Of a stretch of 64,000 bases of DNA, positions 12,112 through 23,749 are shown piece by piece (positions within the stretch are counted from its first letter, which is position 1; every line of letters starts with the position of its first letter). The translations under genes were made by a program, and so were the position numbers. The notes under the pieces are model-generated. The model was not told the DNA's origin, did not search any database, and saw only the letters and a program-made list of their open reading frames with translations. Origin of the DNA: Theristus sp. LFF4_11 (Eukaryota > Nematoda > Chromadorea > Monhysterida > Xyalidae); the NCBI GenBank assembly GCA_030248135.1, contig JASANC010002604.1:1-64000 (forward strand), in the 5' to 3' direction.

Positions 12112-15100
12112 ATGCCGATTACGTTCATGGTTGCCACACTGTCGTTAAGCGCTATTTCAGCAGGTTTGAAAGTGTATTTAGTATTTATTCGGCTTCTGAG
12201 CTTTGCACTTTAAGCTTGCTTTCACTCATTGGGTACACACGAATTGCCCAACATCACCGGCCGGCCCAAACTATGGCCCACGTTTACGTTTACCCCAAAT
12301 TTTACCAACCACTGAGCACACGATGTACAGACGCTTGGCAGTGGCTTTACATATTATGACCAAAAATCGCCAGGCAACATTTAGCGATCTGTCGCTGATG
12401 TTCATTCATACTTTTTTAACGAGTCAACCTTCGGGGCAATCAGCAGCATTGCTTGCGACTTTTTGCCCCAATTTTCAGTGAGCCTCGCTGAGCAGCGACT
12501 GTCAGCGGCGCCATTGAGCCAAGGCTGCCAGGGCTGCGCGCCGGCGGATCGCGTGTTCGCGGATGTGTTCGAGAGCTACAACAAACACATGCGCCCGGAC
12601 AATGGCGGACGGCCGATTGTCGTCAGCATTGACCCCGCGCTCATCAACATCATTGATGTGGTGCGTGTTTGGTTGCACAAGAAATACCATAATCAGAGAA
12701 GTCTCACTCAACTGTTTGTTGACCAGCAAACTTTTTTATCCAGGTCGAGGCTGACGAGTCAATCACGGTCCGCCAGTGGATGAGGGTGGTGCGTTTTTTA
12801 TTAAAACAAATCGATCTGTTCTGTTCTAACATTTGAGGCGATCAAAGGCCAAATGTTCACTCACACGCCATAAACCTTTCTATTTGACAATCTTTTTTTC
12901 TGAATCTGGTCATTTTTCATTTCCAGTCTTATTTCTGGTTCTGGCCACATTTCAGGCTTGGATAGACAGCGATCTGGCCTGGAACCCAGCGCATTACGAA
13001 GGCGTTCAGTCGATCACAGTGTCCACAAGTCTTCTGTGGTACCCCGACATCACCACGTTTCAAATGTACGCATTGCTGAGTTTTCATGAGACGCCCAAGT
13101 CAAATCGCCCAAGTGACTCTGCTGCATTTATGAGACTCAGATCACTTTGCCAATAATTTTGAATTCCCGCGTAATGAATGAAACTGTTTACCTATCTATG
13201 CGCGCATTGAGTCTCGGGACCAAAATAAAAGATCATACAATTTCAGGTAGTCAAGAAAACTTTGCGTTCAAATTTTTATGCAATGCGTTTTTTCTTGTTT
13301 TTTGTTCGTTTTGCATTTTTAAAGAAATGTTGCAGACTAGAAATCGACTACCCGTTGGGCGAGCGTTGGACGTACGGCCGAGTGTACCACGAGGGCAAAG
13401 TGTTCGTGTCGACGCCGCAGATCGTGAAGTACTATTGCAACTTTGAAATCTCAATGTTCCCGTTCGACAAGCAGAACTGCACCGTGCGCTACTCGTCCTG
13501 GATGTACCCGATGGACGAGATCAACCTGACCGCAACCGACCCCCCGGAGTTCTCCATGTTTCACCCGCATAGCGGTTAGTTTATGTTTTATTGAGTTGTT
13601 TTGTTTGTTTGACACTTTAACGCAGTCACAATAACGCGTTTTTATACCGTATTACAGTGTACCTCCAATAAACCCCCGGGGGGGGATACATATTGGTGGG
13701 GGGGGGGTTAGTTACAAACTAATTCTAGGGGTGGGGGTTTATTGAAAAATGGCAAAAATACCTTGCATGGCAGGCAAGAAAGTCGCAGAAACTTCTACTC
13801 TACATAGAAATTTCCTTTTATAACAGCCTTTTATAATGAAATTACCATTAACTCATCCATTTGGGGCCTTTGGTAGCACAATTTCATCATTTTCACTGCA
13901 ACCAGCCACTGAATTCGCTGGGTATGTGTTTCAAACAGGTTTCCAATAATCCCCCATAAGGGATTATTTGGGGGGGATTATTCGGAAACTTGTCGTGGGG
14001 GGTGGGGGTTTCTTGGTGGGGGGATTAATGGTGGGGGGGGGTTAATGGGGGTAATACGGTATCAGCAAATTTAACCGCAGAGGCGAGATCAGACTATACG
14101 TTTGTATAGACGGTGCGGAGCTTTTTCAGCCGATCTTTTGAGTAATAGCATCTCTTGAGTGACAAAATAAACACAGCCGGTGACAAGCTTCAGCAATTTG
14201 TTGAAGTTTCTGTTGACAAATTGTGTTGACTAACAACAAAAAGTAGAGCGCGTCGGACGCTTGCCACCTCCGGCAACGTCAAAAAGCATCAAAAGTGTTC
14301 TTTGGAGAAAATGATGTCACCCGGTTCGGATGTGTACTTTCATATTTACACCAACCGACGCTGTTTTTCAACGGCGAAACCACGTTCACGCAGAATGGCA
14401 CGTGCTGTCGTACGTGGTGCATCGCCACGAGAAGGAGTACGAGATGCGCATTGAGCAACGCAAGGTGCGCTACGTGGAGCTCGAGTACTACGTGGGCATG
14501 AGGCGGCAGCCGCTGTACTACATCGTCAACATCATCCTGCCCACGTTCGTCTTGAACTCCATGTCCATCGTCGGCCTCTTCTCGCCGTTCAATCAGCTCG
14601 GCGATCGCGAGGAGAAGGTTCGCGGACGTTCGTGCACTTTCGTTCAGACTGTTCTGTTCAGAAGCGAGTGGCCCATGGCTGTGTAACAGAGTGGAAAAAA
14701 TTCCATTTCAGTCACCGGACTTTTGTCGTCTTATTTTGTTTTAAAAACTTATTCTACGGCAATTATGAGGTTTTGGAGCTGATTAGTTACAGTTGTATCC
14801 AGGAGTTTTAAGCGCAGGAATCGTTAACAGCACGACTCGATTGTAGTCGATCAACCAAGTTCTTTTATCGTGGAGAGGCCTCCACGATTTGTGTATTGGT
14901 GTCGTCGATTTTTTGACTGTCCGACTCTGTTCCGTGCAGACTGGACAAAACGCAAATTACCTACTCCATTTCCATTTTGCAGGTCTCAATTGGTCTGACG
15001 ACAATGCTGACAATGGCAGTGCTTCTGCTGATGGTCACGTCGTTGGTGCCGAAAAGTGCTGACTCGATTCCGTTACTGGGTAGTTTTTGAACGTTTCTAT

Positions 15101-16181
15101 TGACAAGAAAAGTTTTCAAAATCCATTTCGTAAAAAAGTTTTCGAACCAATCAGGCAAATACATCCTGTGGCAAATGATGTTGTCCACGGTCGGGTGTCT
15201 CGTTGCGGTTGCCGTCATGTACCTGCATCGGGCTGGCGCAATGGGTTGGCGGACTCTTTTTTCTTCACGTTGAAACAGAAATTATTCAACTGTGAACTTG
15301 TTTGAACCAAATCTTTATAACAAAAAAAACTAATGCAGGAATGAAAATGCCGCCGTGGCTCCTCAAGGGCATTTGGCTGGAACACGTTAAACGCAAAATT
15401 GAGGTTTGCAACGCGTTGCGTTTTTCAGTGGTGTCACTCATTTTTCAGAGGTCTGAATTTCAGTCATCTATACTGTGTTTCAGACTGAAATTCCGCAATT
15501 CGTGACCACACCAAAGCAACGGCGTTTCCCAACGACGGCAACATTGAATGTGAACAACAGCAACAGCAGGAGCAGCAACAGTCACAAGCAACAACAACAC
15601 GATCATGTTGAAACCACTGCGTCTTCCTCTGCTGGTACTTCCGGTGCCGAGCGATCCAACATGGCGGACATTTTGGACAGACGCCCGAATGCAAACGTCA
15701 GCAGCCAGCAGAGCAGACAGTTCCACTTCACCACGACAGCATCGTTTGAGGTACGAAGTTTTAGTTTATGCTACTTTATGGGCAAGATGATTGGTTGTAC
15801 AATGAAGCCAACCACACTTCTCAGTTTTACGTGAAACTAAGAAAACTGAGAAAACGTGAAACTCAGTAACTAAGAAAAAGACGGCCTTTTCAAGAAGATC
15901 CCACCTTTTTTCAGCAAACTTTCAAGGTTTTCACAACTGAATTCAGATTGTTAAATTTAAAAGTGACAAATAACCGAATGAATGTTGTGCAGAATGCTCG
16001 TGTGCTGGCAAGCAGCTGCTCGGAAATCATTCAGTCGATTCTGACAAAGAACGACAGAGAGGCACGACGAGAGGCGCAGCGGGAACTCTGGAGTTATGCG
16101 TGCTTTCGACTCGACCTGGTCTTCTTGGTGATATTCTCAATTGTTAATCTGTCTCTCACGCTTTACATCATTTCTTATTGA
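12112..16181 (+). CDS. Cys-loop (nicotinic-type) receptor subunit, 519 aa
   Basis: A complete pentameric ligand-gated ion channel subunit can be read from 11 exons: 12112-12163, 12479-12660, 12744-12788, 12956-13065, 13336-13574, 14394-14617, 14983-15079, 15155-15244, 15339-15403, 15484-15750 and 15993-16181. All phases agree and sum to 520 codons. The N-terminus is a signal peptide (MPITFMVATLSLSAISA). The extracellular domain has W-rich strands (AWIDSDLAWNP, LLWYPDI) and the 13-residue Cys-loop, C-NFEISMFPFDKQN-C. TM1 follows RRQPLYYIVNIILP, TM2 is VSIGLTTMLTMAVLLLMVTS, TM3 follows GKYILWQMM, then a Ser/Asn/Gln-rich cytoplasmic loop, and TM4 ends the protein. No vicinal Cys pair is visible in loop C, so it looks like a non-alpha subunit. 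The TM2 flank has GDREEK, as in cation channels. Ligand is unknown. Confidence 0.92.
13095..13235. repeat. About 140-bp dispersed repeat, copy 1
   Basis: It lies in the receptor intron between exons 4 and 5. Shared words include TTTTGAATTCCCGCGT, GCGCATTGAG and GGGACCAAAATAAAAG. Related copies are at 17359-17483 and 36515-36655. Outer words TTGGTCCCG and CGGGACCAA are inverted, suggesting a small foldback element. Confidence 0.7.
13647..14059. mobile_element. TA-MITE copy 1 in a receptor intron
   Basis: A non-autonomous element with ends CCGTATTAC and GGTAATACGG, flanked by TA on both sides. This is the Tc1/mariner-type duplication. The interior has G-rich arms around a unique core containing GTTAATGGTAATTTCATT-like and AGAAGTTTCTGCGAC-like words in inverted orientation relative to copies 2 and 3. 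It is non-coding and sits between receptor exons 5 and 6. Confidence 0.85.
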
Positions 16182-16331
16182 TGGACTTTCTTTTTGATAT
16201 GAACATTGCTCCGCAACTTTTCAACTAAATTTCAATACCTAATGAACATGAACGTTCAGATAACGACTACTGGCAACCGGTTGATTTTTTCATTTTGTTT
16301 GCATTAGCCTTCTTAATGCGCATATTGACAT

Positions 16332-16337
16332 AATAAA
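16332..16337 (+). terminator. AATAAA polyadenylation signal of the receptor gene
   Basis: An AATAAA hexamer lies about 150 nt after the receptor stop codon and just before the 3' end of the convergent MAM gene, a reasonable position for the transcript end. Confidence 0.55.
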
Positions 16338-16397
16338 GCAATTGACAACAACAAATACAGAACCAAAAATTCAACACAATCAAACTATAAAACGTGC

Positions 16398-19300
16398 TCA
16401 TTTCGAACTAATGACGCTCCTTAACGCGCCGGCGGGGTCACCGGACGTGAGCATTTCATGTCCAGCGGCGATGATTTTCTTGAGTATTTCGGCCTGTTTC
16501 TCAGGACTGAGCGCAGGGGCGCCCTTCTGCGCGTTGCCCAACTTTGCGTACAAGGGACGCACGTTGCCGTTCAGTGTGAACACCTGCCAACACGAGTGGC
16601 TGGTCATGCGCACGTTGTCGATGCCGCAGGCGCCCTCCACATTTGCGCCCTCGTTCGAGCACACGAAGATGATCTGTCGGTATTGTGAACTTTTGTTGAT
16701 TAACGTTGGACAGTATTTGACGTGTTCGCTGATTTTTTGATCATACTATTATCTTTTCATTAAGACCTGCGACTCAATGCGGTTGTGGACGTGAAAGGAA
16801 ACTACAGTATTACCCCCATTAAACCCCCCCACCATTAACCCCCCCCCAATAAACCCCCACCCCCCCCCCTACCAGTTTCCGAATAATCCCCCCCCGGGGG
16901 TTAATTGGAAACCTGTTTGAAACACATACCCAGCGAATTCAGTGGCTGAATGCAGTGACATTGGTGAAATTGTGCTACCAAAGGCCCCAAAGGGATGAGT
17001 TAATGGTAATTTCATTACAAAAGGCTGTTACAAAAGGAAATCTCTGTGAAAAGTAGAAGTTTCTGCGACTTTCTTGCCTGCCATGCAAGGTATTTTTGCC
17101 ATTTTTCAACAAACCCCCACCCCTAGAATTTTTTGTAAATAAACCCCCCCCCCACCAATAATCCCCCCCCCCCCACCAATAAACCCCACTCCTAAAAGTC
17201 GCTGACGTATTAATTCCCCATGGAGTCTCCGAATTTCATGCTGTTCATACAGTTTTATCGGAGTTTCCTGCTTTTCGCGAAATGGATGGATGGATGGATG
17301 GAGGTTTATTGGGGGTAATACGGTACATAGTTTCAATCTGTATGTGGTAATTCAGAATAGCCTAAGTGACCGGGCCTTATTTAGGGGACTAGGATCCCTT
17401 TGCTAATTTTGAATTCCCGCGTCGTGCATCAGACTGCTTACCCATCTATGTGCGCATTGAGACGCGGGACCAAAATAAAAGGTATTATCACTCTGAAGCT
17501 GGAAATAACATGCTCAGTGAGACCGAAGAGTATGTCAGTTGAGTTGAACACGGTTTATGTCACAAATAATCACATTAACGGCCATAGTGATAGGAAAAGG
17601 TGGCGGGGATAGGGAACTACAAAAAACGGGCAACTGTCACGGTTGTTCTGGTGCGTTGTTTTACCTTTTTAGTGCCCGGCGGGCAGACAAGTTTCGTTTT
17701 CTTGCGCCACTGCAGTGCGTGCACAAATCCCTCTTCGGACACGAAGCCGCATCGATCTTCATATTGACAGCACGCCTAAAAGAATGATTGAAACTATTTA
17801 GCAAATGAAACACACCTGCATCGCACTCAATGACACGGTTTGATTTACGTCACATTACTCATATTACACAGCAGAACAGCGAATGTGCATTGTTTGTATC
17901 TGCAGCACGTGACAGTCGTATGTTTCTCACCTTGAGTGACATTCCCTCGGTGTCCTCCCACGCGTCGAACTCGATCTCTGTGTAACTCCTCAGGTTCACC
18001 TTTGCTTCCATGATTGCGTACTCGCGTGGATACAAATACGCTGCTGCAAACGACGCGCCGTTCGCTGGAAATTATTGTTGTGCAACTCAACAACTTTGAA
18101 ATGGATGCGCTGATTGGCTGGTTGAGTAGTAAAGCCAATCAACGGGTACGAGTCAATTTCAGAGATGTGTGTATGTATGACTGATTTGGCATTCTGTGAA
18201 ACATTATAAAATTATAAAATAAAATATTTTCAAAAAAATCGATTGTCACTTACAACTCGGTTTGTTGACGCCCGTCTGTGTGTTGCCAATTTTGCCGTTT
18301 GCCACCACCCACGACTTTCGATTCGACGTGTAGTCCGGCAGCTGCGGCTCCTCCATGAACTTGTTCACCAACTCAATCATCAGTTTGATTTCCTCGAAAG
18401 TGGGCAGACCGGGAAACGACGGTAACTGGCGTTTCTTGCGTCGGCCGAATGCTGAAAAAAAAACAACGAAAAAACAGGGGACAAACAAACAATCAATCAG
18501 AAATTGCGGCACTATACTTCGCTGTGCTGTATCGACTAATGAGTTGGAACGAGACAATTATCTTTTTTAGCAAAACAAGGAGCTTACGCAATCCACCGCC
18601 ACTCGAATGCGCGGATTTCAATTGTTCAGCGATTGCATTCATTTCATCTTCCCATTGCTGCAATGGAAATGCAAATGAGCTTGACCCTGAAAACGGATAA
18701 GAGTTTATGATTGCAGTTGAAAACAAACGCGAACTTTGTATTCGGCCTCCTCTTTTCGTCTTGCATCGATTCTTCCGACGCGTGTCCACGCTTGTCCGCC
18801 CATCGTCCGGTACATGCACAGAGTGCCTGTGGTGACAAACAACTGAGACCAAGTGTGTTCGTACAGTTTTATCGGAGCTTCCTGCTTTTTGCAAAATAAA
18901 ATGGATGAATATAGCTGGAAAAGTGCATTTTGTCTTTCTTTACACACGCTGATTGGTTGCGGCGTAAAAACTACTGGTAAATGACATTGAATCAACAACC
19001 AAGGATGTCAACAAGCACGGAACCGACAATTACATGTACATACCCGCTTCAAAATTGCACGTGGTGTTGCGGCAGTTGGACTCTTTGATGGAGAGCGGTG
19101 GTTGCGCACCGGCGCCCTGCGTTTGCTTCTTCGGTGCCGGATCGCCCCTGCCAGCGAGATTTGGGGCTCGTGTGCGCTGACGAGTGCGGCCCGCCCTCTC
19201 CTCGTCGTCTCCCGCGACTCTACCAACCCTGCAAATGTGAAAAAAACACTGAAAAGCGGAGAGCAAATTCTATGACTTTTTTTTTCACGAAAAACGAGCA

Positions 19301-19839
19301 CTGAAAGCTAGGACTCGCGACTTTAACTAGGGAGTTCTTGTTTTGCTCAGACTATTGTTTAAAGATCTAATCTGATTTGGACAGAGTCTGACTGCGTTGA
19401 CGTTTTTGACGTCTGGTCGTCGCACTGATTAGCCAGACAGGGTCTTGGTGCGTCTCGGTAGCAAAACTTTTGGTTGAGTTCTAGACTGAATATGTTTTTC
19501 TGGCAAACTCTCTGTGTGCTGTTGTCCCCTGTTTTCAGGGAATGTTGCAAGAAAACCTGTCGAAATTTCTGTTGATCGCGTCATCCAGGTCGCCGTAATC
19601 ACCATCGTAGAGATCGGCACGACTTTGCGCTTGAGCACGCGTTGTGAATGTTACTAGCAGCAACAGCGCTGAATGGAAAAGGCATGGATCACAGAATGTG
19701 TTGTAACTGTGAATAATGTGCAAGTTCATCTGAAAACCGTCGGCCAACTTTCATGATTTTGTTTTAGACAGCATGAGACTTGTCAAACAATTTAAAAGTA
19801 ACGTATGAAAATCTCACCAGCATTGAAGACGACAGTCAT
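16398..19839 (-). CDS. Secreted MAM-like domain protein with furin site, 378 aa
   Basis: Eight exons on minus give one frame of 379 codons: 19839-19818, 19668-19557, 19228-19044, 18686-18588, 18451-18254, 18064-17931, 17775-17665 and 16673-16398. The start is a signal peptide (MTVVFNAALLLLVTFTTRAQ). A low-complexity acidic/basic region follows, then CRNTTCNFEA. A dibasic motif, GRRKKRQ, looks like a furin-type cleavage site. The second half resembles a MAM adhesion domain: FAAAYLYPREYAIMEAKVNL, FDAWEDTEGMSLKACC, and near the end CGIDNVRMTSHSC. That last motif is the typical GDIAIDDI...C position. MAM assignment is by eye and could be a related extracellular jelly-roll. A short Ala/Lys-rich tail ends in a TGA convergent with the receptor gene. 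TA-MITE copy 2 lies in its last intron. Confidence 0.8.
16805..17323. mobile_element. TA-MITE copy 2 in last intron of the MAM gene
   Basis: The ends are CAGTATTACCCCCATTAAAC (first bases mutated from CCG) and GGGGGTAATACGG, with TA on both sides. The core shares GAAACCTGTTTGAAACACAT and GAGTTAATGGTAATTTCATT with copy 3. It also carries a GGATGGATGGATGG tract and a word shared with 18.87 kb (ACAGTTTTATCGGAG). Confidence 0.85.
17359..17483. repeat. About 140-bp dispersed repeat, copy 2
   Basis: Starts near CCGGGCCTTATTTAGGGGAC and ends at GCGGGACCAAAATAAAAG. Same family as 13095-13235 and 36515-36655. Confidence 0.75.
18853..18912. repeat. Short dispersed repeat with ATGG-type tail
   Basis: GTACAGTTTTATCGGAGCTT followed by CCTGCTTTTTGCAAAATAAA and ATGGATGA recurs at about 17238-17301 and, more diverged, at about 38485-38550 with GGATGGATGG tails. 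The pattern suits the 3' end of an unidentified SINE or LINE. Confidence 0.6.
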
Positions 19840-19859
19840 TTTAGATTCGTAATGATAAT

Positions 19860-20866
19860 GAGATCCTGAAAATATGCACAAAATCAGTTTGATATTTCTA
19901 TTATGGAAATAAAGTTGTTCACTTTCAGAAAAACATTGTTTTTTTTGATGCAAAATTCATAATTGAAATTGAACTGTGTAAATTCTACACCTACCATGTA
20001 AAACAAAGCTAGTTCACGTTGGAAATATGACCATTCAGAGCAATAAATGTGGGTCCGGTTTCTTTAGTTTTTTAAACTGACAAGTCAGAAAAGTAATAAC
20101 GCTGATGTGCAAGTATCATAACATGAAAAACAAAAAACAACCTATTTCGTTCTTTCAACCGTTTGTACAAATGATTCAATTTATTGCAGATGCAGCGCAC
20201 TTGTGTCGTGTGACGTCTCAATTTAATTTAGACAATAAGGTCGTTCAAAAAACAGCAACACCGTTTCGTTTGATAATTTTGAAAACACAGGTCATTTTAC
20301 AAAGCTTCTGAGTTTTTTTTTCATACTTTTTTTGAGTAAGAAAAACTCAAGCAATTTTAGCTTCCTCAGATAAGATGTAGGAATGTACTTTTGGAATCAT
20401 TGATTTAAAAACTCATAGCCAGTGAAATACTTTTGTCATCACTGGAAGCTAACACCGTCTTTATTAAAAATCCGTTTGTAAGTTTCTTGTAACATCAGCC
20501 GTCCCAGCGCTGTGTAGCTTTCGTTTTTTTGCACAACTTTCAATGTGCTCATACTTTATTGTCTGAATAATACTGAATCATGCACGTCACAATTATGTCT
20601 ACTACAAACCCACACTGAAAAAATTAGCTTCTGTCACCAATGACATCTCTGGTGTTAAAGAAAAGACAGAAATGACCTCAAAAACAGCAATTTTATTTAC
20701 ACAATCATAAAAATTTTTCTCAAACAGTTTTGACACTTTTGAAAGAATGCTTGTTTAACCAGTCAATACAGGTATAATTATTCGCTTGAGCTTGACTCTG
20801 GGAGTTTAAATATATGTACCATATACAAAAGATGCTGATAATAAAATTGAAAACTACCGTATTACC
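19860..20866. other. Intergenic, nothing assigned
   Basis: AT-rich sequence upstream of the MAM gene start. Only short frames are present on both strands and no repeat ends were seen. Confidence 0.5.
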
Positions 20867-21327
20867 TCTATTAACCCCCCCCAAAATTAAACCCCCCCCC
20901 CAAAAATAAACCCCCACCCCCTCGACAAGTTTCCAAATAATCCCCCCCCCCCAAAAAATAATCCCCCATGGGGGATTATTGGAAACCTGTTTGAAACACA
21001 TACCCAGAAAAACATACACATAAACAGTGAATTCAGTGGCTGGTTGCAGTGAAAATGATGAAATTGTGCTACCAAAGGCCCCAAATGGATGAGTTAATGG
21101 TAATTTCATTACAAAAGGCTGTTGTAAAAGGAAATTTCTATGTAGAGTAGAAGTTTCTGCGACTTCCTTCCTGCCATGGAAGGTATTTTTGCCATTTTGC
21201 CCATCCCTAAAAATAGTTTCCAAATAAACCCCCCCCCCCAAAATAACCCCCCCCCAAAAATAAACCCCCACCCCCAGAAGTCGCTGAAGAAATAAACCCC
21301 CATGGGGGTTTATTAGAGGTAATACGG
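20867..21327. mobile_element. TA-MITE copy 3 (best preserved)
   Basis: The ends are CCGTATTACCTCTATTAACC and its inverse ATTAGAGGTAATACGG, each followed by TA outside the element. C/G-rich subterminal arms surround a core shared with copies 1 and 2. No coding capacity; apparent frames through it are Gly- or Pro-rich artefacts. Confidence 0.9.
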
Positions 21328-21560
21328 TATATACTAAGTGCGTATAAATTGAAAATTTTATATTCAATGAATTCTTTCACGGCACAAATGCTGAATGCTG
21401 AATGTTCAATAACTGAAAAATATGTACAATGTCATGTAACGGCATATTGTGCTAAATTAAAAATAGATGTATATAGAACCCGAAACAACACACAAGATTT
21501 GTGGGGGGGGGGTGTGTTTTTTGGGGGGGGGGGGGGGGTTGTGGGGGTGGGTTTAATAAG

Positions 21561-21595
<35 letters not shown>

Positions 21596-21621
21596 TGGTT
21601 GAAAAAATTAAAAAACAATAT

Positions 21622-22261
21622 TGTGAGGCAGCCTGTGCGTCCGTCGATTCAAACGGCTCCCCTGCCCCGCGGCGGGCACCGCGGTCCGCGTTGAGGCCGT
21701 CTTTGCCGACAGACAGCTGGCTGCACCGCATACGATGACCGAATTCCCCCGCGTCTCTGAACCACGAAGGTCGCGTGGCCACCTCCACAATATGCGGATT
21801 TGAGCTGTTATTGATTGACTGACTATTGCTAGTCATGCTGTCGGTTGGATTAGTGTGTGTTGGGCGAAAGACACAAGTGAAGCTAAAACTTTACTAAAAA
21901 TAAAACGAACTAAACCGGTTACCTAACTGGCCCGGCGTGCTTCACCTATGTCGCCCAAACGCCCAGTTCAACGAACAGGCGTCGAAACTATGTCGCCCAA
22001 GCGCCTCTGCAACTGAGGCGCGAGCGACAGCTACGTGGTACGTTCACACCGAACAAAACCCCAGAACGTTTTTATGCGTTTGGTATTTTATTCTTATGGA
22101 TGTGAAGTACAAAGATTACGTTAGATCACAGAGATTAAATGCACTGAGCAACCGTAATCAAAGAATAGTTTAACATTTGGAAAAGAGTAGATGTGTTTGA
22201 TTGACAAAACATACAGTAAATTGAGGAAGGTTGCAGAGCGCAACAAATCGTTGACTCTACA
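21622..22261 (-). repeat. 3' LTR
   Basis: The 640-bp partner of the 5' LTR. It is preceded on minus by the purine-rich tract at 22278-22262 and followed by the ATAT duplication at 21618-21621. Confidence 0.9.
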
Positions 22262-22278
22262 ACTTTCCCCCCCAAAAA
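22262..22278 (-). promoter_or_regulatory. Polypurine tract of the LTR element
   Basis: On minus it reads TTTTTGGGGGGGAAAGT directly before the 3' LTR, the expected place and composition for the plus-strand primer of reverse transcription. Confidence 0.7.
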
Positions 22279-22854
22279 GAAAACGACTCTTCCACGAGTC
22301 GACAAGGAAATAAAAGTATGGGTGAAAGAGAAAATGTGTGACAACAATGATTGCAAATGTATCACTGTGCATATGATGAAATAAAGTTTTTGAATAATCA
22401 TTGATGGAGTTGAATAAAAAATCAAATCATAATTGTAATCACTATTGTTTGTGAAAATCAATAATGAACTGTTGTTTTTGTGTGAATCAGTGAAATCAAA
22501 TGAATCACTATTGTTCGATGTGGTGGCTGAATGAAAATGGAAACGGACAAAAAAAAACTATTGTTGTTTTTGAATAAAAGTGAAAATGGGGCTGCAGTAA
22601 CAGCACTGCAGGTGAAACCCCAATTGGTTTTGCTTACAAATCAGTGTTTTAGGAACATTCAGAAGGAACAAGAGAATTAGTGTGTTCGAAACGAAACAAA
22701 AACATAAAAGGTATGCTGTGATTCCAAGACAATTTACGATACATGGGCCCTACGTACCATAAAATGTCCTGGCAACTTTTCATGGTTTCTCCGAAAAAAT
22801 CACAATAATTATTGATGAAATTTTCGATATTTGATGAATGTTATTGCCAGCGAT

Positions 22855-23730
22855 CGTTGAACAGTTCGTGAACCGCTGCTGTTGTTCGCTTCTGTGTGCC
22901 CGATGTGGATGGTGGATCGTCCGTTACGTGTGACTGTGCCATTGAGCGCTGGCGCCGCTGGTCGTGTGGCGTCTGCTGCTGTTGCTCATTTGGCCGGTCA
23001 CGTGCGGGCGGAAGGCGAAAGCGACTGCGCGGCCCACCATTGCCGTTGCCACCACGTCGGCTCTTTGACGGCAGTCGCCGTGCACCACTAGCGCCTGCGC
23101 CACCATGGTACGTCGACGCAAAGCCACCCTGTTAACGACCCTGCGCCACAGCGCCCTGCTGACCCCTGTTTGGCGGTGTTTCCTGAGTTAAAGAGAGGTC
23201 ATGATTAGACACACTCCTACCCGTCCGTTGCGCCGCTGGTGTCTCCTGCGCTGGCGACTCGTTGGACAACGGCGAAATTATCACCATTATTGTGGGCGTC
23301 GCCGGCGTTGTCGATGAAGCCGTTGTGGCTGGTGTTGTTGTTACGGCAGGTGTTGCAGTTGCGCCAAGCGGGCAAGACTGACGAGTCTGTTCCGCTTGTT
23401 TGCCAGTATCGACTGGTGGTCGCTAACCTTTAACCACAAAGGCGCACCCTTCGGTCGCATGAGGACCCTCACAGTGGCCGCACTTGGGCTTTTGTGAGGT
23501 TTCAACTTACATGCTCTCTCCGTGATGACGATCACTTTGAGAGCTGACATCCGCCCTGTACGCATCAGTCTGCGCTGGTGGAGGCGGTGGGTCCCTGCGC
23601 GCACTGGAGTCAGCGCACACACGGCCGGTTGTGTTTGTCTCCATCAATGTAACATCGGGCGCTAACTCAGAGAGCCCAACGTCACTTTTTATAACATGTC
23701 CACCTTGTATCACGACCCCTAAACACTATG
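22855..23730 (-). pseudogene. Second frame of the LTR element with CCHC knuckle and in-frame stops
   Basis: A single minus frame of about 870 nt keeps coding-like composition but is crossed by three stops in the same phase: TAA after HHGESM (near 23510), TAG after AFVVKG (near 23428) and TAA after GAVAQGR (near 23130). Between the first two lies CGHCEGPHATEGC, a CCHC knuckle with CX2CX3HX4C spacing, one residue shorter than usual. A Thr/Pro/Ala-rich linker and an Arg/Gly-rich nucleic-acid-binding-like tail follow. Candidate splice sites overlap some stops (GTAAGT at the first, TTAG at the second, AACAG at the third), so introns are an alternative to decay. It probably encodes a nucleocapsid-like part. 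Confidence 0.5.
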
Positions 23731-23749
23731 AAAGCAGAGTCGAAATCGT

